Made by a program: the position numbers and the translations under genes | Shown here: positions 53,838-63,844 of the stretch, in pieces | Layout of the letters: every line of letters begins with the position of its first letter | Position numbering within the stretch: the stretch's first letter is position 1 | Notes under the pieces: generated by a model | Databases searched by the model: none | What the model saw: the letters and a program-made list of their open reading frames with translations, nothing else | What the model was told of the DNA's origin: nothing | Source: Novosphingobium marinum | Lineage (GTDB): Bacteria > Pseudomonadota > Alphaproteobacteria > Sphingomonadales > Sphingomonadaceae | Reading direction: 5' to 3' | DNA: 64,000 bases | Assembly: GCF_013408095.1 (NCBI RefSeq) | Contig: NZ_JACBZF010000002.1 | Location: 1 to 64,000, forward strand

Positions 53838-54497
53838 CTATTCCGGGATCTCCCAGCGGACACGGCTTGAATAGGAATTGCCGTAACCGTCGCTAGGCCT
53901 CTCGAAGCGCGCGCGGCGAGTCACGTTCTTGCAGGTCGCGTCGTCGAGGTCCGAATGACCGCTGGACGACGTAATCGAGCAGCTCGCGACGCGACCATCG
54001 GGCGAGATCGAGACGCGGAAGCCGGTCGTTCCCTCGCGCTCTTCGCGAAGCGCGCGCGACGGATAGTCGTTCGGCGTCGCCCACGTGCTCGGGTTGTTGC
54101 GCGGCGTCGCCGGCTTGGGCGGCGGCGGCGGCGGTGGAGGCGGCGGCGGCGGCGGCGCGACGGGCGCCTTCGGAATCGAAAGGACGGGCGGCGCCGGGGG
54201 AGGCGGCGTCACGGTCGTCGTGATCTGGGGAGGCGTCGTCGAGACGTCGATTTGCACCGGCGGCGCGACTGGCGGCGGCGGCGCGATATCCTCCTTCTTC
54301 TCGGGCGGTGGCGGAGGTTCTTCCTCCTTCTTTACCTCCTCCTCGATATCAACCGTCGTCACGCGCTTGATAACCTTCTTCGCCGCGTCGTAGGCAAGAC
54401 CGGTAACAAGGACATATCCGAGCAGAATATGGATCACGGCAACGATGATCAACGCGGTAAGCTTGTTACCGCTCATCGATTGGTCAGCGTAGGCCAT
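53838..54497 (-). CDS. tonB: TonB energy transducer
   Basis: A 219-residue periplasm-spanning protein. Residues 12-34 (LTALIIVAVIHILLGYVLVTGLA) are the N-terminal membrane anchor. A Pro-rich spacer follows with several PPPPP runs and one tract of 13 prolines. The C-terminal TonB domain reads YPSRALREEREGTTGFRVSISPDGRVASCSITSSSGHSDLDDATCKNVTRRARFERP. Energises outer-membrane receptors. First gene of the cluster. Confidence 0.92.
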   Translation of the reverse strand: MAYADQSMSGNKLTALIIVAVIHILLGYVLVTGLAYDAAKKVIKRVTTVDIEEEVKKEEEPPPPPEKKEDIAPPPPVAPPVQIDVSTTPPQITTTVTPPPPAPPVLSIPKAPVAPPPPPPPPPPPPPKPATPRNNPSTWATPNDYPSRALREEREGTTGFRVSISPDGRVASCSITSSSGHSDLDDATCKNVTRRARFERPSDGYGNSYSSRVRWEIPE

Positions 54498-54844
54498 TCA
54501 GTTGCATCACTCCATTACTACGTTCCGGACAAATCCCCGGACTGCCCGGAGCGAACAGATTGTTCGCCCAAGGCAAACTTTAACAAACCACCCTGACGGA
54601 CTTTATGACGGTCCGCCGGTCGGGCGCATGCCTGACAAGGCAAACCGCGGGGCTCTTCTCGCAAAACGGCCCCGTTTTGCGGCAGCTTTAACCGTGAAGG
54701 CCAAGCCACGCAACGCCTTATCGCCACGCTCCCGGGTTAACAAACGATTCAGCCCGGTTAATGTCCAATGGACTGCGAAACCCGTCAAGCTTCCCCGCGT
54801 TGGGTAGGAAAACGACGAAAAAGCATCCGGAGACGCCGACCATC
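54498..54844. other. Divergent intergenic region with a 20-base palindrome
   Basis: 347 bases between tonB (leftward) and a secreted protein gene (rightward). GCAAAACGGCCCCGTTTTGC at 54661-54680 has nine-base arms (GCAAAACGG and CCGTTTTGC) around CC. It could be a regulator site or a terminator-like hairpin. CCGGGTTAAC and CCCGGTTAAT recur near 54735-54765. I see no gene. Confidence 0.5.
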
Positions 54845-55699
54845 ATGACCCCCATTAAGGCCGCGGCAGGTATAGCGCTGCTGGCAATTTCACCAGTCTT
54901 TAGCGCCTCGGCAGCGGCGCAGCCCGCAGCGACCGAACCTGCCGGCGGACGCGTCGCGCCGACGTTCGCGGACCTTGCCGACCTTTCGGACAAGGCCGAG
55001 CTCGTCGTCCGGGCGCAGGTGCGCAAGCTGGCGCCGGTCGAGCGGGAGCGCGCTCCCGGTCTGCGGCCGGGCTGGGGGCGCTATTACGTCAAGGCGCGAA
55101 CGCAGTCGCTGCTGACCGGCAGCGTGCCCGTGGGCGAATCGCTCGTCTATCTCGTCGACCTGCCGCTCGACGCGCGCAACGATCCTCCCGACCTGAAAAA
55201 GCGCGACGTCGTCCTGTTCGCTCGACCGGTACGCGGCCGTCCGGGCGAATTGCAACTCGTCGCGCCCGACGCGCAGCTTCCCTGGACGCCCGAGCTTGAA
55301 GGGCGCCTGCGCCCGGTCCTTTCGCAGACCATCGCCCCCGATGCCCCGGCCGAAGTGACGGGGGTGCGGGAACTGATCCATGTGCCGGGCACCCTGCGCG
55401 GCCAGGGCGAGACCCAGATATTTCTCGATACGGCTGACGATTCGGCTGCCTCGATAACCGTTCGTCACGAGCCGGGGCGGCCGCCGCAGTGGGGTGCATC
55501 GTTCTCCGAACTTCTGGCGGACGTCGGAAACCCGCCTCGCGAAGGCTCGCTCGCATGGTACCGGCTCGCCTGCAATCTGCCGAACAGCTTGCCGCGCGAT
55601 GCCAACCTTTCGGAGACCGCGACCGCGCGGCGACAGGCCGAGGCCGATTACCGCATGGTGCTGGGCGAACTCGGAACCTGCCGCCGCAACCGGTCATAG
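54845..55699 (+). CDS. Secreted protein of unknown function (284 aa)
   Basis: I do not recognise the family. The signal peptide is MTPIKAAAGIALLAISPVFSASAAAQ. The mature part begins with VAPTFADLADLSDKAELVVRAQVRKLAPVE, followed by RYYVKARTQSLLTGSVPVGESLVYLVDLPLDAR, which looks like beta structure. It may be conserved among relatives of this organism. The ATG at 54845 is preferred over an upstream frame opening at 54761, since it begins the signal peptide. Opposite to tonB, so a role in metal uptake is possible but unsupported. Confidence 0.7.
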   Translation: MTPIKAAAGIALLAISPVFSASAAAQPAATEPAGGRVAPTFADLADLSDKAELVVRAQVRKLAPVERERAPGLRPGWGRYYVKARTQSLLTGSVPVGESLVYLVDLPLDARNDPPDLKKRDVVLFARPVRGRPGELQLVAPDAQLPWTPELEGRLRPVLSQTIAPDAPAEVTGVRELIHVPGTLRGQGETQIFLDTADDSAASITVRHEPGRPPQWGASFSELLADVGNPPREGSLAWYRLACNLPNSLPRDANLSETATARRQAEADYRMVLGELGTCRRNRS

Positions 55700-55771
55700 C
55701 AGGGCTTTCTGCACAAGCCTCTGGCGTTTTGTGCTTCCGATTGGCTAAGGCGCGGCGCGAAAGGGGATATC

Positions 55772-57079
55772 ATGGCAGAACCGCTCAGGATCGCGCTTGC
55801 GGGACTCGGAACCGTAGGCACCGGCGTCATCCGCCTGATCGAGACGAATGCCGAGCTGATCGCGCGCCGCGCGGGCCGGCCGATCGCGATCACCTCGGTC
55901 AGCGCCCGTGACCGCTCGAAAGACCGGGGCGTCGACCTTTCGCCCTATGCCTGGGAAGACGACCTCACCTCGATGGCCAGCCGGGGGGATGTCGATGTCG
56001 TCGTCGAGCTTGTCGGGGGTTCGGACGGGCCTGCCCTGACACTGGCGCGCAACACCATTGCCGGGGGCAAGGCGCTCGTCACCGCCAACAAGGCGATGGT
56101 CGCCCACCACGGCCTCGAGCTTGCCCGGCGGGCAGAGGATGCGGGCGTCGCGCTCAAGTTCGAGGCTGCGGTCGCGGGCGGCATCCCCGTCATCAAGGGA
56201 CTGAGCGAGGGCGCGGCGGCGAACGCGATCGATCGCGTCTACGGAATTCTCAACGGCACCTGCAATTACATCCTCTCGACGATGGAGGATACCGGCCGCG
56301 ACTTCGCCGACGTGCTCTCCGAAGCGCAGATGCTCGGGTACGCGGAGGCCGACCCGACCTTCGACATCGAGGGCGTCGATGCCGCGCACAAGCTGGCGAT
56401 CCTTGCATCCATCGGCTTCGGCGCGCGGCTCGACTTCGCGTCGGTCGACACCGCGGGCATTTCGCGGATTCTTGCAGCCGACATTGCGCAGGCGGCGGCG
56501 CTCGGCTTCGTCATCCGGCTGATCGGGATGGCGGAGCTGGAATCGGCGGACGGTTCCTGCCGCCTGTTCCAGCGCGTCCAGCCGCACCTCGTGCCGGTCG
56601 ACCATCCTCTGGCCCACGTCGACGGGGCGACCAATGCTGTCGTCGCGGAAGGCAACTTCATGGGACGTCTGCTCTTCCAGGGCGCGGGCGCAGGCGACGG
56701 TCCGACGGCGAGTGCCGTGGTGGCAGACATCATAGATATCGCCCGAGGAGAGAAGGGCGCGACCTTCTCGATGCCGGTCTCCGAACTGGAAGAGATGCCG
56801 CGTGCTCAGTCAGGGCATCGCCGCGGTCGCAATTACATCCGCTTCATCGTACCCGACAAGCCGGGCGTCCTGGCCGAGATCACGGCGGCGATGCGCGATG
56901 CCGACGTCTCGATCGAGAGCCTGATCCAGAAGGGCCGGGCCGAGGCCGGCGGCGAGGTGCTGCTGGCGATGGTGACGCACGAGGGCCCCGAATCGGCGGT
57001 GACCCGCGCTCTCGAACTGCTCGATGGATCCGACAGCCTGGCCCAGCCGCCGCTCGTCATGACCATCGTCGGCAAGTAG
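55772..57079 (+). CDS. hom: Homoserine dehydrogenase
   Basis: Reduces aspartate semialdehyde to homoserine for threonine and methionine. Length 435 residues. The NAD-binding motif is IALAGLGTVGTGVIRLIE; the catalytic core shows ALVTANKAMVAHHG, AAVAGGIPVIKGL and GILNGTCNYILSTM. The C-terminal ACT domain is NYIRFIVPDKPGVLAEITAAMRDADVSIESLIQKG, for feedback control by threonine. Confidence 0.96.
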   Translation: MAEPLRIALAGLGTVGTGVIRLIETNAELIARRAGRPIAITSVSARDRSKDRGVDLSPYAWEDDLTSMASRGDVDVVVELVGGSDGPALTLARNTIAGGKALVTANKAMVAHHGLELARRAEDAGVALKFEAAVAGGIPVIKGLSEGAAANAIDRVYGILNGTCNYILSTMEDTGRDFADVLSEAQMLGYAEADPTFDIEGVDAAHKLAILASIGFGARLDFASVDTAGISRILAADIAQAAALGFVIRLIGMAELESADGSCRLFQRVQPHLVPVDHPLAHVDGATNAVVAEGNFMGRLLFQGAGAGDGPTASAVVADIIDIARGEKGATFSMPVSELEEMPRAQSGHRRGRNYIRFIVPDKPGVLAEITAAMRDADVSIESLIQKGRAEAGGEVLLAMVTHEGPESAVTRALELLDGSDSLAQPPLVMTIVGK

Positions 57080-57085
57080 CCCGGT

Positions 57086-57538
57086 TCACCGCGCGCGCAT
57101 CTGGCCCTTGGCGACCTTGTCGGCATCCGATCCCGGCGGCGGTTCGGGAATGGCCTTCAAGTCGATCATGTAGACCGGCGGCGGTGCCCACCCGCCGGTG
57201 ATGCAGCCGAACTCGCCCTCGCACGATCCGCCGCTGAAGTCCGGTGCATGGAGCCGCCCGTCGTCGAGCGCTTGCGGAGATTTCGGATCGGCCTCGGCAG
57301 AGGACAGTGCGCGAAATTGCGAGTCGTCCTGCGCGCAGACGACGATCTCGCCGTCACTTCCCGGCTTCCCGCAATTTTTCGCCCGCTGCCTTTCCGACGT
57401 TACCGCCGGAGTGCTCAGGAGTCCCCGCGCAATACGCGAATCGGAAGCATCCGGTGCCTCCTTACCGTCAGCAAGGGCCGGGGCATCGGATACGATCATG
57501 GCGAGCGCCAACAACAAGGGGGCAGTGCTTCTCGACAA
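57086..57538 (-). CDS. Secreted protein of unknown function (150 aa)
   Basis: Not recognised. The signal peptide is LSRSTAPLLLALAMIVSDAPALA from a TTG start at 57538, with GGGAAGG just upstream. The mature part has four Cys (KNCGKPGSDGEIVVCAQDD and GGSCEGEFGCITGGW), probably paired in the periplasm. NCGKPGSDGEIVVC is a motif seen in small sphingomonad exported proteins of unknown role. It ends six bases from hom, convergent. Confidence 0.65.
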   Translation of the reverse strand: MSRSTAPLLLALAMIVSDAPALADGKEAPDASDSRIARGLLSTPAVTSERQRAKNCGKPGSDGEIVVCAQDDSQFRALSSAEADPKSPQALDDGRLHAPDFSGGSCEGEFGCITGGWAPPPVYMIDLKAIPEPPPGSDADKVAKGQMRAR

Positions 57539-57603
57539 TTACCTTCCCCCTGTCTAAGCGTCCCGTCCGCACCCTCCCGCCCCCGGCTGAATCCGGAGTG
57601 AAC

Positions 57604-58584
57604 ATGTCCGATAGCACGATTTCCGCCAGCAAGGTCCTCGACCGGGTCCTTGTCCTCGAGATGGTCCGCGTGACCGAGGCCGCGGCGATCGCCGCATCGA
57701 AGCTCATCGGCAGGGGCGACGAGAAGGCTGCCGATGCTGCCGCGGTCGAGGCGATGCGGACGGCGTTCGACGAGCTTTACATGGACGGAACCGTCGTTAT
57801 CGGCGAGGGCGAGCGCGACGAGGCTCCGATGCTCTACATCGGGGAGAAGGTCGGCGGGGCGCCGGGCAAGGGGCCCAAGATCGACATTGCGCTCGACCCT
57901 CTCGAAGGCACCACCATCACGGCGAAGGCCGGACCAAATGCGTTGGCGGTCCTGGCTGCCGCGGAGGAAGGCTGCCTGCTCAACGCTCCCGACGTCTACA
58001 TGGACAAGCTGGCCATTGGGCCTGGGTATCCCGAAGACGTCATCGACCTTTCCAAATCGGCGACCGAAAACGTCGAGGCGTTGGCCGCTGCTAAAGGCGT
58101 GCAGCCGAACGAGATCATCGTGTGCGTGCTCGACCGCCCGCGCCACGCCGACCTGATCGCCGAACTGCGCGCGATCGGCTGCGGCATCCAGCTCATTCCC
58201 GATGGCGACGTCGCCGGCGTGATCGCGACGACCAACGAGGAAACCACGATCGACATGTACATGGGTTCCGGCGGCGCACCGGAAGGCGTCCTTGCCGCCG
58301 CCGCCCTGCGCTGCGTCGGCGGACAGTTCCAGGGCCGCCTGCTGTTCCGCAACGACGACGAGCGCGCGCGCGCGGCCAAGTGGGGCATCGAGGACCTCAA
58401 CCGCATCTACAAGCTGGAAGACCTGGCGCGGGGCGATTGCATCTTTGCGGCGACGGGTGTCACCAGCGGTTCACTGCTGCAGGGCGTGAAAAACCTCAAG
58501 AGCGGCAAGATGACGACCGAGAGCGTGGTCATGCGCGCTTCTTCGGGCACGGTGCGCTGGGTTCGAGGCGAGCATCGCAAGTAA
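57604..58584 (+). CDS. glpX: Fructose-1,6-bisphosphatase class II
   Basis: Gluconeogenic enzyme of the GlpX type. It shows ALDPLEGTT (metal-binding Asp and Glu), VVIGEGERDEAPMLYIGEKVG, LDRPRHADLIAELRAIGC and MGSGGAPEGVLAAAALRCVGGQFQGRL. Length 326 residues, normal. The ATG at 57604 is the usual start (MSDSTISASKVLDRVLVLEM). It follows hom on the same strand with a secreted-protein gene on the opposite strand in between. Confidence 0.95.
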   Translation: MSDSTISASKVLDRVLVLEMVRVTEAAAIAASKLIGRGDEKAADAAAVEAMRTAFDELYMDGTVVIGEGERDEAPMLYIGEKVGGAPGKGPKIDIALDPLEGTTITAKAGPNALAVLAAAEEGCLLNAPDVYMDKLAIGPGYPEDVIDLSKSATENVEALAAAKGVQPNEIIVCVLDRPRHADLIAELRAIGCGIQLIPDGDVAGVIATTNEETTIDMYMGSGGAPEGVLAAAALRCVGGQFQGRLLFRNDDERARAAKWGIEDLNRIYKLEDLARGDCIFAATGVTSGSLLQGVKNLKSGKMTTESVVMRASSGTVRWVRGEHRK

Positions 58585-58701
58585 GCGCCGCCCCGCCTGC
58601 TCTCCGATCCTCCGTGGACGACGAGCCGGTGGCGTATTGCAATACAATGACGCTTGTTTAGAGCCGGGCGCGACAGGCGCGTTCGGGGAAGGGCACCGCA
58701 G

Positions 58702-59637
58702 ATGAAGATCTTGGCCGGCAACAGCAACCTGCCGCTCGCACGGGCGATCGCAGGCTACCTCGAACTGCCGCTGACCGATGCCAGCGTGCGGCGATTCGCC
58801 GACGAGGAAGTCTTCGTCGAAATCCATGAGAACGTGCGCGGGGAGGACGTCTTCGTCGTCCAGCCGACAAGCTTTCCGGCCAACGACAACCTGATGGAGC
58901 TGCTCATCTGCATCGATGCGCTGCGCCGCGCTTCGGCGCGACGGATCACGGCGGTCGTCCCCTATTTCGGTTATGCTCGGCAGGACAGGAAGCCCGGGCC
59001 GCGTACGCCGATCTCGGCCAAGCTGGTCGCCAACCTCATCACCGAGGCGGGAGCGAATCGCATGCTCTCGGTCGACCTGCACGCAGGCCAGATCCAGGGC
59101 TTCTTCGATATCCCGACCGACAACCTCTACGCCGCGCCGGTGATGGCGGCGGATATCCAGGCGCGCTACGGCGAGCAGGACCTGATGGTGGTTTCTCCCG
59201 ATGTCGGGGGCGTGGTGCGCGCCCGGGCGCTGGCCAAGCGGCTCGACAACGCGCCGCTCGCCATTGTCGACAAGCGCCGCGACCGTCCGGGCCAGTCCGA
59301 AGTCATGAACATCATTGGCGACGTCCAGAACCGCGCGTGCATCCTGATCGACGACATCATCGATTCGGGCGGAACGCTGTGCAATGCGGCGCAGGCGCTG
59401 CTCGATGAAGGCGCGGCCAGCGTGACTGCCTACATCAGCCACGGCGTGCTGTCGGGTGGCGCAGTGGCTCGGGTCGACAAGTCGGCGCTGAAGGAACTGG
59501 TCATCACCGATTCGATCCTTCCCACCGACGCCGCCATCGACAGCGAGAAAATCCGCATCCTCACCATCGCCCCGCTGATCGGCGAAGCGATTCGCCGAAT
59601 CGCCGACGAAAGCTCGGTCTCGAGCCTTTTCGATTGA
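58702..59637 (+). CDS. prs: Ribose-phosphate pyrophosphokinase
   Basis: Makes PRPP from ribose 5-phosphate and ATP. Motifs are [42 protein letters not shown] and the PRPP loop [22 protein letters not shown]. Length 311 residues. The ATG at 58702 gives the family N-terminus; GGGGAAGGG precedes it by about 12 bases. Confidence 0.96.
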   Translation: MKILAGNSNLPLARAIAGYLELPLTDASVRRFADEEVFVEIHENVRGEDVFVVQPTSFPANDNLMELLICIDALRRASARRITAVVPYFGYARQDRKPGPRTPISAKLVANLITEAGANRMLSVDLHAGQIQGFFDIPTDNLYAAPVMAADIQARYGEQDLMVVSPDVGGVVRARALAKRLDNAPLAIVDKRRDRPGQSEVMNIIGDVQNRACILIDDIIDSGGTLCNAAQALLDEGAASVTAYISHGVLSGGAVARVDKSALKELVITDSILPTDAAIDSEKIRILTIAPLIGEAIRRIADESSVSSLFD

Positions 59638-59706
59638 GCGTCGGACAAGCGCTTCCGGTTGCGAAGGCCGCTTGACCCTCCCGGCAGGGGCGTATCAACT
59701 CCGACG

Positions 59707-60489
59707 ATGAATCTCGACAACGACATCCTGCTCGCCCACCGGCTTGCCGAAGCTGCCGGACAGGCGATCCGTCGGTATTTCCGGACTGCGGTGGAGACCG
59801 AGCGCAAAGGCGATGCCACGCCCGTATCGCTTGCCGACCGCGCAGCCGAGGAAGAAATGCGTCGCATACTTTCCGCAGAAGTGCCGCGCGACGGCATCGT
59901 CGGCGAGGAATTCGGCAGCGAGGCAGGATCGAGCGGACGGACCTGGGTGCTCGACCCGATTGACGGGACGACCGCGTTCCTTGCCGGCCGCCCGATCTTC
60001 GGAACGCTTATCGCGCTGCTCATGGACGGCTGGCCGGTGCTCGGCGTGATCGATCAGCCTATCCTCGGCGAGAGGTGGACCGGCGCCAGCGGAAGGCAGA
60101 CGCTGTTCAATGGCAAGCCGGCGCAAACCCGCCGCTGCCGCGAGCTGGCATCGGCGACGCTTGCCACGACCGGGCCGCATTATTTCGACGAGCACGACGG
60201 CGGGCATTTCATGGCGCTTGCGGCCCGCACCGATCACAAGCGCATGGTCATGGGCGGCGACTGCTATAATTATGCGATGCTTGCATCCGGACACGTCGAC
60301 CTCGTGTGCGAGGCGGGCCTGAAGCTCCACGACTGGGCGGCGCTGGTCCCTGTTGTCGAAGGCGCCGGAGGCACGATGAGCGACTGGTCGGGCGAACCGC
60401 TTCACGCCGAATCGGACGGTCACGTGCTGGCGCTCGGCGATCCGGCGCGGCTAGAGGATGTGGTGGAAGCACTGGCCTGCCACCATTGA
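59707..60489 (+). CDS. Inositol-monophosphatase-family phosphatase, probably histidinol-phosphatase
   Basis: A 260-residue Mg-dependent phosphatase. GIVGEEFGSE and WVLDPIDGTTAFLAGRPIFGTLIAL give the metal site, and LKLHDWAALVPVVEGAGGTMSDWSG the C-terminal Asp. The pattern is closest to the HisN-type histidinol-phosphate phosphatases of actinobacteria and alphaproteobacteria, although inositol phosphatase activity is not excluded. No his genes are adjacent. Confidence 0.85.
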   Translation: MNLDNDILLAHRLAEAAGQAIRRYFRTAVETERKGDATPVSLADRAAEEEMRRILSAEVPRDGIVGEEFGSEAGSSGRTWVLDPIDGTTAFLAGRPIFGTLIALLMDGWPVLGVIDQPILGERWTGASGRQTLFNGKPAQTRRCRELASATLATTGPHYFDEHDGGHFMALAARTDHKRMVMGGDCYNYAMLASGHVDLVCEAGLKLHDWAALVPVVEGAGGTMSDWSGEPLHAESDGHVLALGDPARLEDVVEALACHH

Positions 60490-60503
60490 AGGCGAAGCGC
60501 CCC

Positions 60504-60911
60504 GTGACACGCCGTTTCTTTTTCTACGGAACGTTGCTGGCAGGAGCGGATACGCCGATGGCGGCATGGGTGGGGGACCGGCTGACCGGCTCCTCGCCGG
60601 GAACATGCGCCGGAAGCTTGCGGGCGATACCGGCGGGCAGCGGTTGGTATCCGGCGCTCCTGAGAGGAACCGGGCGGGTGCGCGGCTGCTGCTGCGAACT
60701 GGCCTTGACCCCGGAGGATCTTCGCCATCTCGACCGTTACGAAGGTGCATTCTACCACCGTCGCCCGGTACAGGTAGTCCAGGGCAATGGATCGCGAACG
60801 TTCGCGCAGACCTACCTCTGGCGGGGACCGATGCCGCGCGGCTCTCGCCGGATTTCTGGCGGAGACTTTCTCGGCTGGCTGGCACAGCACGGACTGGCTG
60901 CCTTCGCCTGA
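60504..60911 (+). CDS. Gamma-glutamylcyclotransferase-fold protein
   Basis: A 135-residue AIG2/GGCT-like protein. FFFYGTLLAGADTPMAAW is the substrate loop YGTLxxG, and LTPEDLRHLDRYEGAFYHRRPVQV holds the conserved YEG segment. Family members act on gamma-glutamyl amines or peptides. The start is GTG at 60504 with GAAGGCGAAG upstream. It lies 15 bases after the phosphatase gene. Confidence 0.85.
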   Translation: MTRRFFFYGTLLAGADTPMAAWVGDRLTGSSPGTCAGSLRAIPAGSGWYPALLRGTGRVRGCCCELALTPEDLRHLDRYEGAFYHRRPVQVVQGNGSRTFAQTYLWRGPMPRGSRRISGGDFLGWLAQHGLAAFA

Positions 60912-61053
60912 AGTAGCAGGTTGCCCGCAAACGCTTGCCTTCCTGCCGCATTACCTCTAAAGGCGCGCCCTTCATCGACACGGATTTCTCGACCGGTCTG
61001 GCTTGAAAGGGCTGCCAGGGCCGGTCCGGCGTGTCTCGAACAAGGAGACGAAA

Positions 61054-61257
61054 ATGCCCAAGCTCAAGACGAAGAGCGGTGTGAAGAAGCGCTTCAAGAT
61101 CACCGCCACCGGCAAGGTCAAGCATGGCGTGGTTGGCAAGCGGCACCGCCTGATCAGCCACAACAGCAAGTACATCCGCCAGAATCGCGGCACCAAGGTC
61201 ATTGCCGACCAGGACGCGAAGACGATCAAGAAATGGGCGCCCTACGGCCTCAACTGA
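61054..61257 (+). CDS. rpmI: 50S ribosomal protein L35
   Basis: A 67-residue basic protein starting [21 protein letters not shown], with the family ending KKWAPYGLN. The ATG at 61054 has AAGGAG ten bases upstream. It is followed by rplT; infC, often first in this operon, is not adjacent. Confidence 0.96.
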   Translation: MPKLKTKSGVKKRFKITATGKVKHGVVGKRHRLISHNSKYIRQNRGTKVIADQDAKTIKKWAPYGLN

Positions 61258-61278
61258 TTTTGCAGGAGTATTGCTGAC

Positions 61279-61635
61279 ATGCCACGCATCAAACGCGGTG
61301 TAACCACCCGCACCAAGCACAAGCGGCTTCTCGATCAGGCCAAGGGCTATCGCGGCCGCCGCAAGAACACCATTCGAGTAGCCCGTCAGGCCGTCGAAAA
61401 GGCCGGCCAGTACGCGTACCGCGATCGCAAGATCAAGAAGCGCAACTTCCGTGCGCTCTGGATCCAGCGCATCAATGCGGCGGTCCGTGCCGAAGGCCTG
61501 ACCTACTCGCAGTTCATCCACGGCGCGAAGCTTGCCGGCATCGAACTCGATCGCAAGACGATGGCCGACCTCGCCATGAATGAGGGCCAGGTCTTTTCCT
61601 CGGTCATCGAGCAGGCGAAAAAGGCCCTCGGCTGA
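61279..61635 (+). CDS. rplT: 50S ribosomal protein L20
   Basis: A 118-residue protein starting [20 protein letters not shown], with [24 protein letters not shown], the L20 core. Binds 23S rRNA early in assembly. It lies 21 bases after rpmI, and a strong terminator follows. Confidence 0.97.
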   Translation: MPRIKRGVTTRTKHKRLLDQAKGYRGRRKNTIRVARQAVEKAGQYAYRDRKIKKRNFRALWIQRINAAVRAEGLTYSQFIHGAKLAGIELDRKTMADLAMNEGQVFSSVIEQAKKALG

Positions 61636-61665
61636 CGCGAAGGATCGCAGGAATGCCATTCGAAA

Positions 61666-61699
61666 GGGCGCGAGCGGGATTGCCGCTCGCGCCCTTTTT
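61666..61699 (+). terminator. Intrinsic terminator after rplT
   Basis: GGGCGCGAGCGG and CCGCTCGCGCCC form a perfect 12-pair stem with a GATTG loop, followed by TTTTT. Confidence 0.92.
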
Positions 61700-61761
61700 C
61701 TTGCAATTGCAACCATCTGTACTTAGGCGCGCACCAGTATCTGGGAAAACAAGGGTCGCGC

Positions 61762-62655
61762 GTGAACTCGTCTTGCGAAGTCGAGATACGGTACTATACG
61801 CCGCCACCCGACCTACGTCCTTATTTCAGCACGATTTTTTTCATCGAAGTGGCAATGCCCGATGGTGAATTCGTCGCCGACTATCTTGTGCCGGAATGGG
61901 CGACGCTTCGATTCCATTCGGGCTCCCTGCCCGTGGCACGCGGTCGCGACCGCACGATCGTGGCGGGGACGAACTTTCCCGTCACCGGGCCGCATTCGCG
62001 CGAGATAAACTTCACGATCGGGGCGACGCGGCAGTGGGGTGTGCGCCTGCTGCCGGCGGGCTGGGCTCGCTACGTCAGGGAGCCGGCGGTCAGCTTCGCC
62101 AATCGCCTGATCGACGGGCACCGCAACGTCGCCTTCGCACGCCTTGCTCAGCTCGCCAATTCCCTGTTTCAGGGCGAACCCGACCTGGATGCCGAATACG
62201 AGCGCATACTGGCGCATTTCCGCAGCGGCGAGAGCGAACCCGATATCGATGAGGATCGCATCATCGCGATGCAGAAGGCGATGACGGATCCCGAAACGAC
62301 ATCGGTCTGGGAAGTCGCCGAGGCGGCGGGCGTGAGCCAGCGAACGATCGAGCGCATCTGCAACCGGGCCTTCGGCTTCTCGCCCAAGACGATCCTGAGG
62401 CGACAGCGCTTCCTGCGCAGCCTTACGGACGCTACGCTCGACCCGACGCTCAGCTGGACCGACGCGATGGACCTTTCCTATCACGACCAGCCGCAATTCG
62501 TTCGCGACTTCCGCCATTTCATGGACATGACCCCGGGGCAGTACGCCGCGCTCGAAAAGCCGATCGTCGAGCCTGTCACCCGCGCACGCGCGCTTCACAA
62601 TGCGCGCCGTCGCGAAGGAGCGGACGACAGCTCTCCCGACTGCGGGGCGGCATGA
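61762..62655 (+). CDS. AraC-family transcriptional regulator
   Basis: A 297-residue regulator. The C-terminal helix-turn-helix region is [41 protein letters not shown] and [26 protein letters not shown], with the second AraC motif (FxRxF...PGxY) present. The N-terminal part ([20 protein letters not shown]) is a cupin-like sensor, ligand unknown. The start is GTG at 61762. No obvious target lies beside it. Confidence 0.88.
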   Translation: MNSSCEVEIRYYTPPPDLRPYFSTIFFIEVAMPDGEFVADYLVPEWATLRFHSGSLPVARGRDRTIVAGTNFPVTGPHSREINFTIGATRQWGVRLLPAGWARYVREPAVSFANRLIDGHRNVAFARLAQLANSLFQGEPDLDAEYERILAHFRSGESEPDIDEDRIIAMQKAMTDPETTSVWEVAEAAGVSQRTIERICNRAFGFSPKTILRRQRFLRSLTDATLDPTLSWTDAMDLSYHDQPQFVRDFRHFMDMTPGQYAALEKPIVEPVTRARALHNARRREGADDSSPDCGAA

Positions 62656-62731
62656 TTGCGATTCTCGCTTTTGCCCCCTAAGGACCGCCGCCGACAGCAA
62701 AGAAATCGAAGCAGCAGGCGGACTTTACCAA

Positions 62732-63829
62732 GTGGACTACACTGCAACCGGGCGGGATGCGCTCCTGCGCATTGCCGAAGCGGCGGACCTGGACGCGGTC
62801 GAGGCGCTGCGCATCGAATTTCTTGGCAAGCAGGGTTCGATCTCGCTGCTCCTCAAGACTCTTGGCAAGATGACGCCAGATGAGCGGCAGGCGGAAGGAC
62901 CCAAGATCCACGGCCTTCGCCAGAGCGTGACCGACGCCATCGCCGCGCGAAAGTCGGCGCTGGAAAACGCTGTGCTCGAGGCGCGGCTTGCCTCGGAAAA
63001 GATCGATCTCACGCTTCCTGCTCCCGAGGCGACAATCGGTTCGGTGCATCCTGTCAGCCAGGTGATGGACGAGCTCGCCGAGATCTTCGCCGACATGGGC
63101 TTTGCCGTCGCCACGGGGCCCGAGATCGAGGACGACTGGCACAACTTCACCGCGCTCAACATGCCCGAAAGCCATCCGGCGCGCGCGATGCACGATACCT
63201 TCTATTTCGCGGACAAGGGTGCCGAAGGCCGCGAAATGCTGCTTCGCACGCATACCTCGCCGGTGCAGATACGATCGATGATCGAGCAGGGTGCCCCGCT
63301 GCGTGTCATCGCGCCGGGCCGTGTCTATCGCTCCGACAGCGACGCGACCCACACGCCCATGTTCCACCAGGTCGAAGGGCTGGTGATCGACAAGGGTATC
63401 CACCTCGGGCACCTCAAATGGACGCTCGAAACCTTCCTCAAGGCCTTCTTCGAGCGAGACGACATCGTCCTCCGCCTCCGCCCGAGCTACTTTCCGTTCA
63501 CCGAGCCTTCGGTCGAAGTCGATGTCGGCTACACGGTGATCGACGGCAAGCGCGTCGTGGGCGGCGGCGGCAATGTGCCCGATGGCGGCTGGATGGAAGT
63601 GCTTGGCTCGGGCATGGTCAACCGCCGGGTGATCGAGTTCGGCGGGCTCGATCCCGACCAGTGGCAGGGCTTTGCCTTCGGCACCGGCGTCGATCGCCTC
63701 GCCATGCTCAAGTACGGCATGGACGATCTGCGTGCGTTCTTCGACGGCGACGAGCGCTGGCTTTCGCATTACGGCTTCTCGGCTCTCGACGTCCCGACCC
63801 TGTCGGGCGGCGTCGGAACGCCGGCCTGA
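62732..63829 (+). CDS. pheS: Phenylalanine-tRNA ligase alpha subunit
   Basis: Class II aminoacyl-tRNA synthetase subunit, catalytic in the (alpha-beta)2 enzyme. Motifs are [71 protein letters not shown] and [19 protein letters not shown] near the end. The GTG at 62732 ([16 protein letters not shown]) is preferred, since it gives 365 residues as usual. pheT follows 15 bases on. Confidence 0.95.
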   Translation: MDYTATGRDALLRIAEAADLDAVEALRIEFLGKQGSISLLLKTLGKMTPDERQAEGPKIHGLRQSVTDAIAARKSALENAVLEARLASEKIDLTLPAPEATIGSVHPVSQVMDELAEIFADMGFAVATGPEIEDDWHNFTALNMPESHPARAMHDTFYFADKGAEGREMLLRTHTSPVQIRSMIEQGAPLRVIAPGRVYRSDSDATHTPMFHQVEGLVIDKGIHLGHLKWTLETFLKAFFERDDIVLRLRPSYFPFTEPSVEVDVGYTVIDGKRVVGGGGNVPDGGWMEVLGSGMVNRRVIEFGGLDPDQWQGFAFGTGVDRLAMLKYGMDDLRAFFDGDERWLSHYGFSALDVPTLSGGVGTPA

Positions 63830-63844
63830 GCGGGAGGGGAAATC

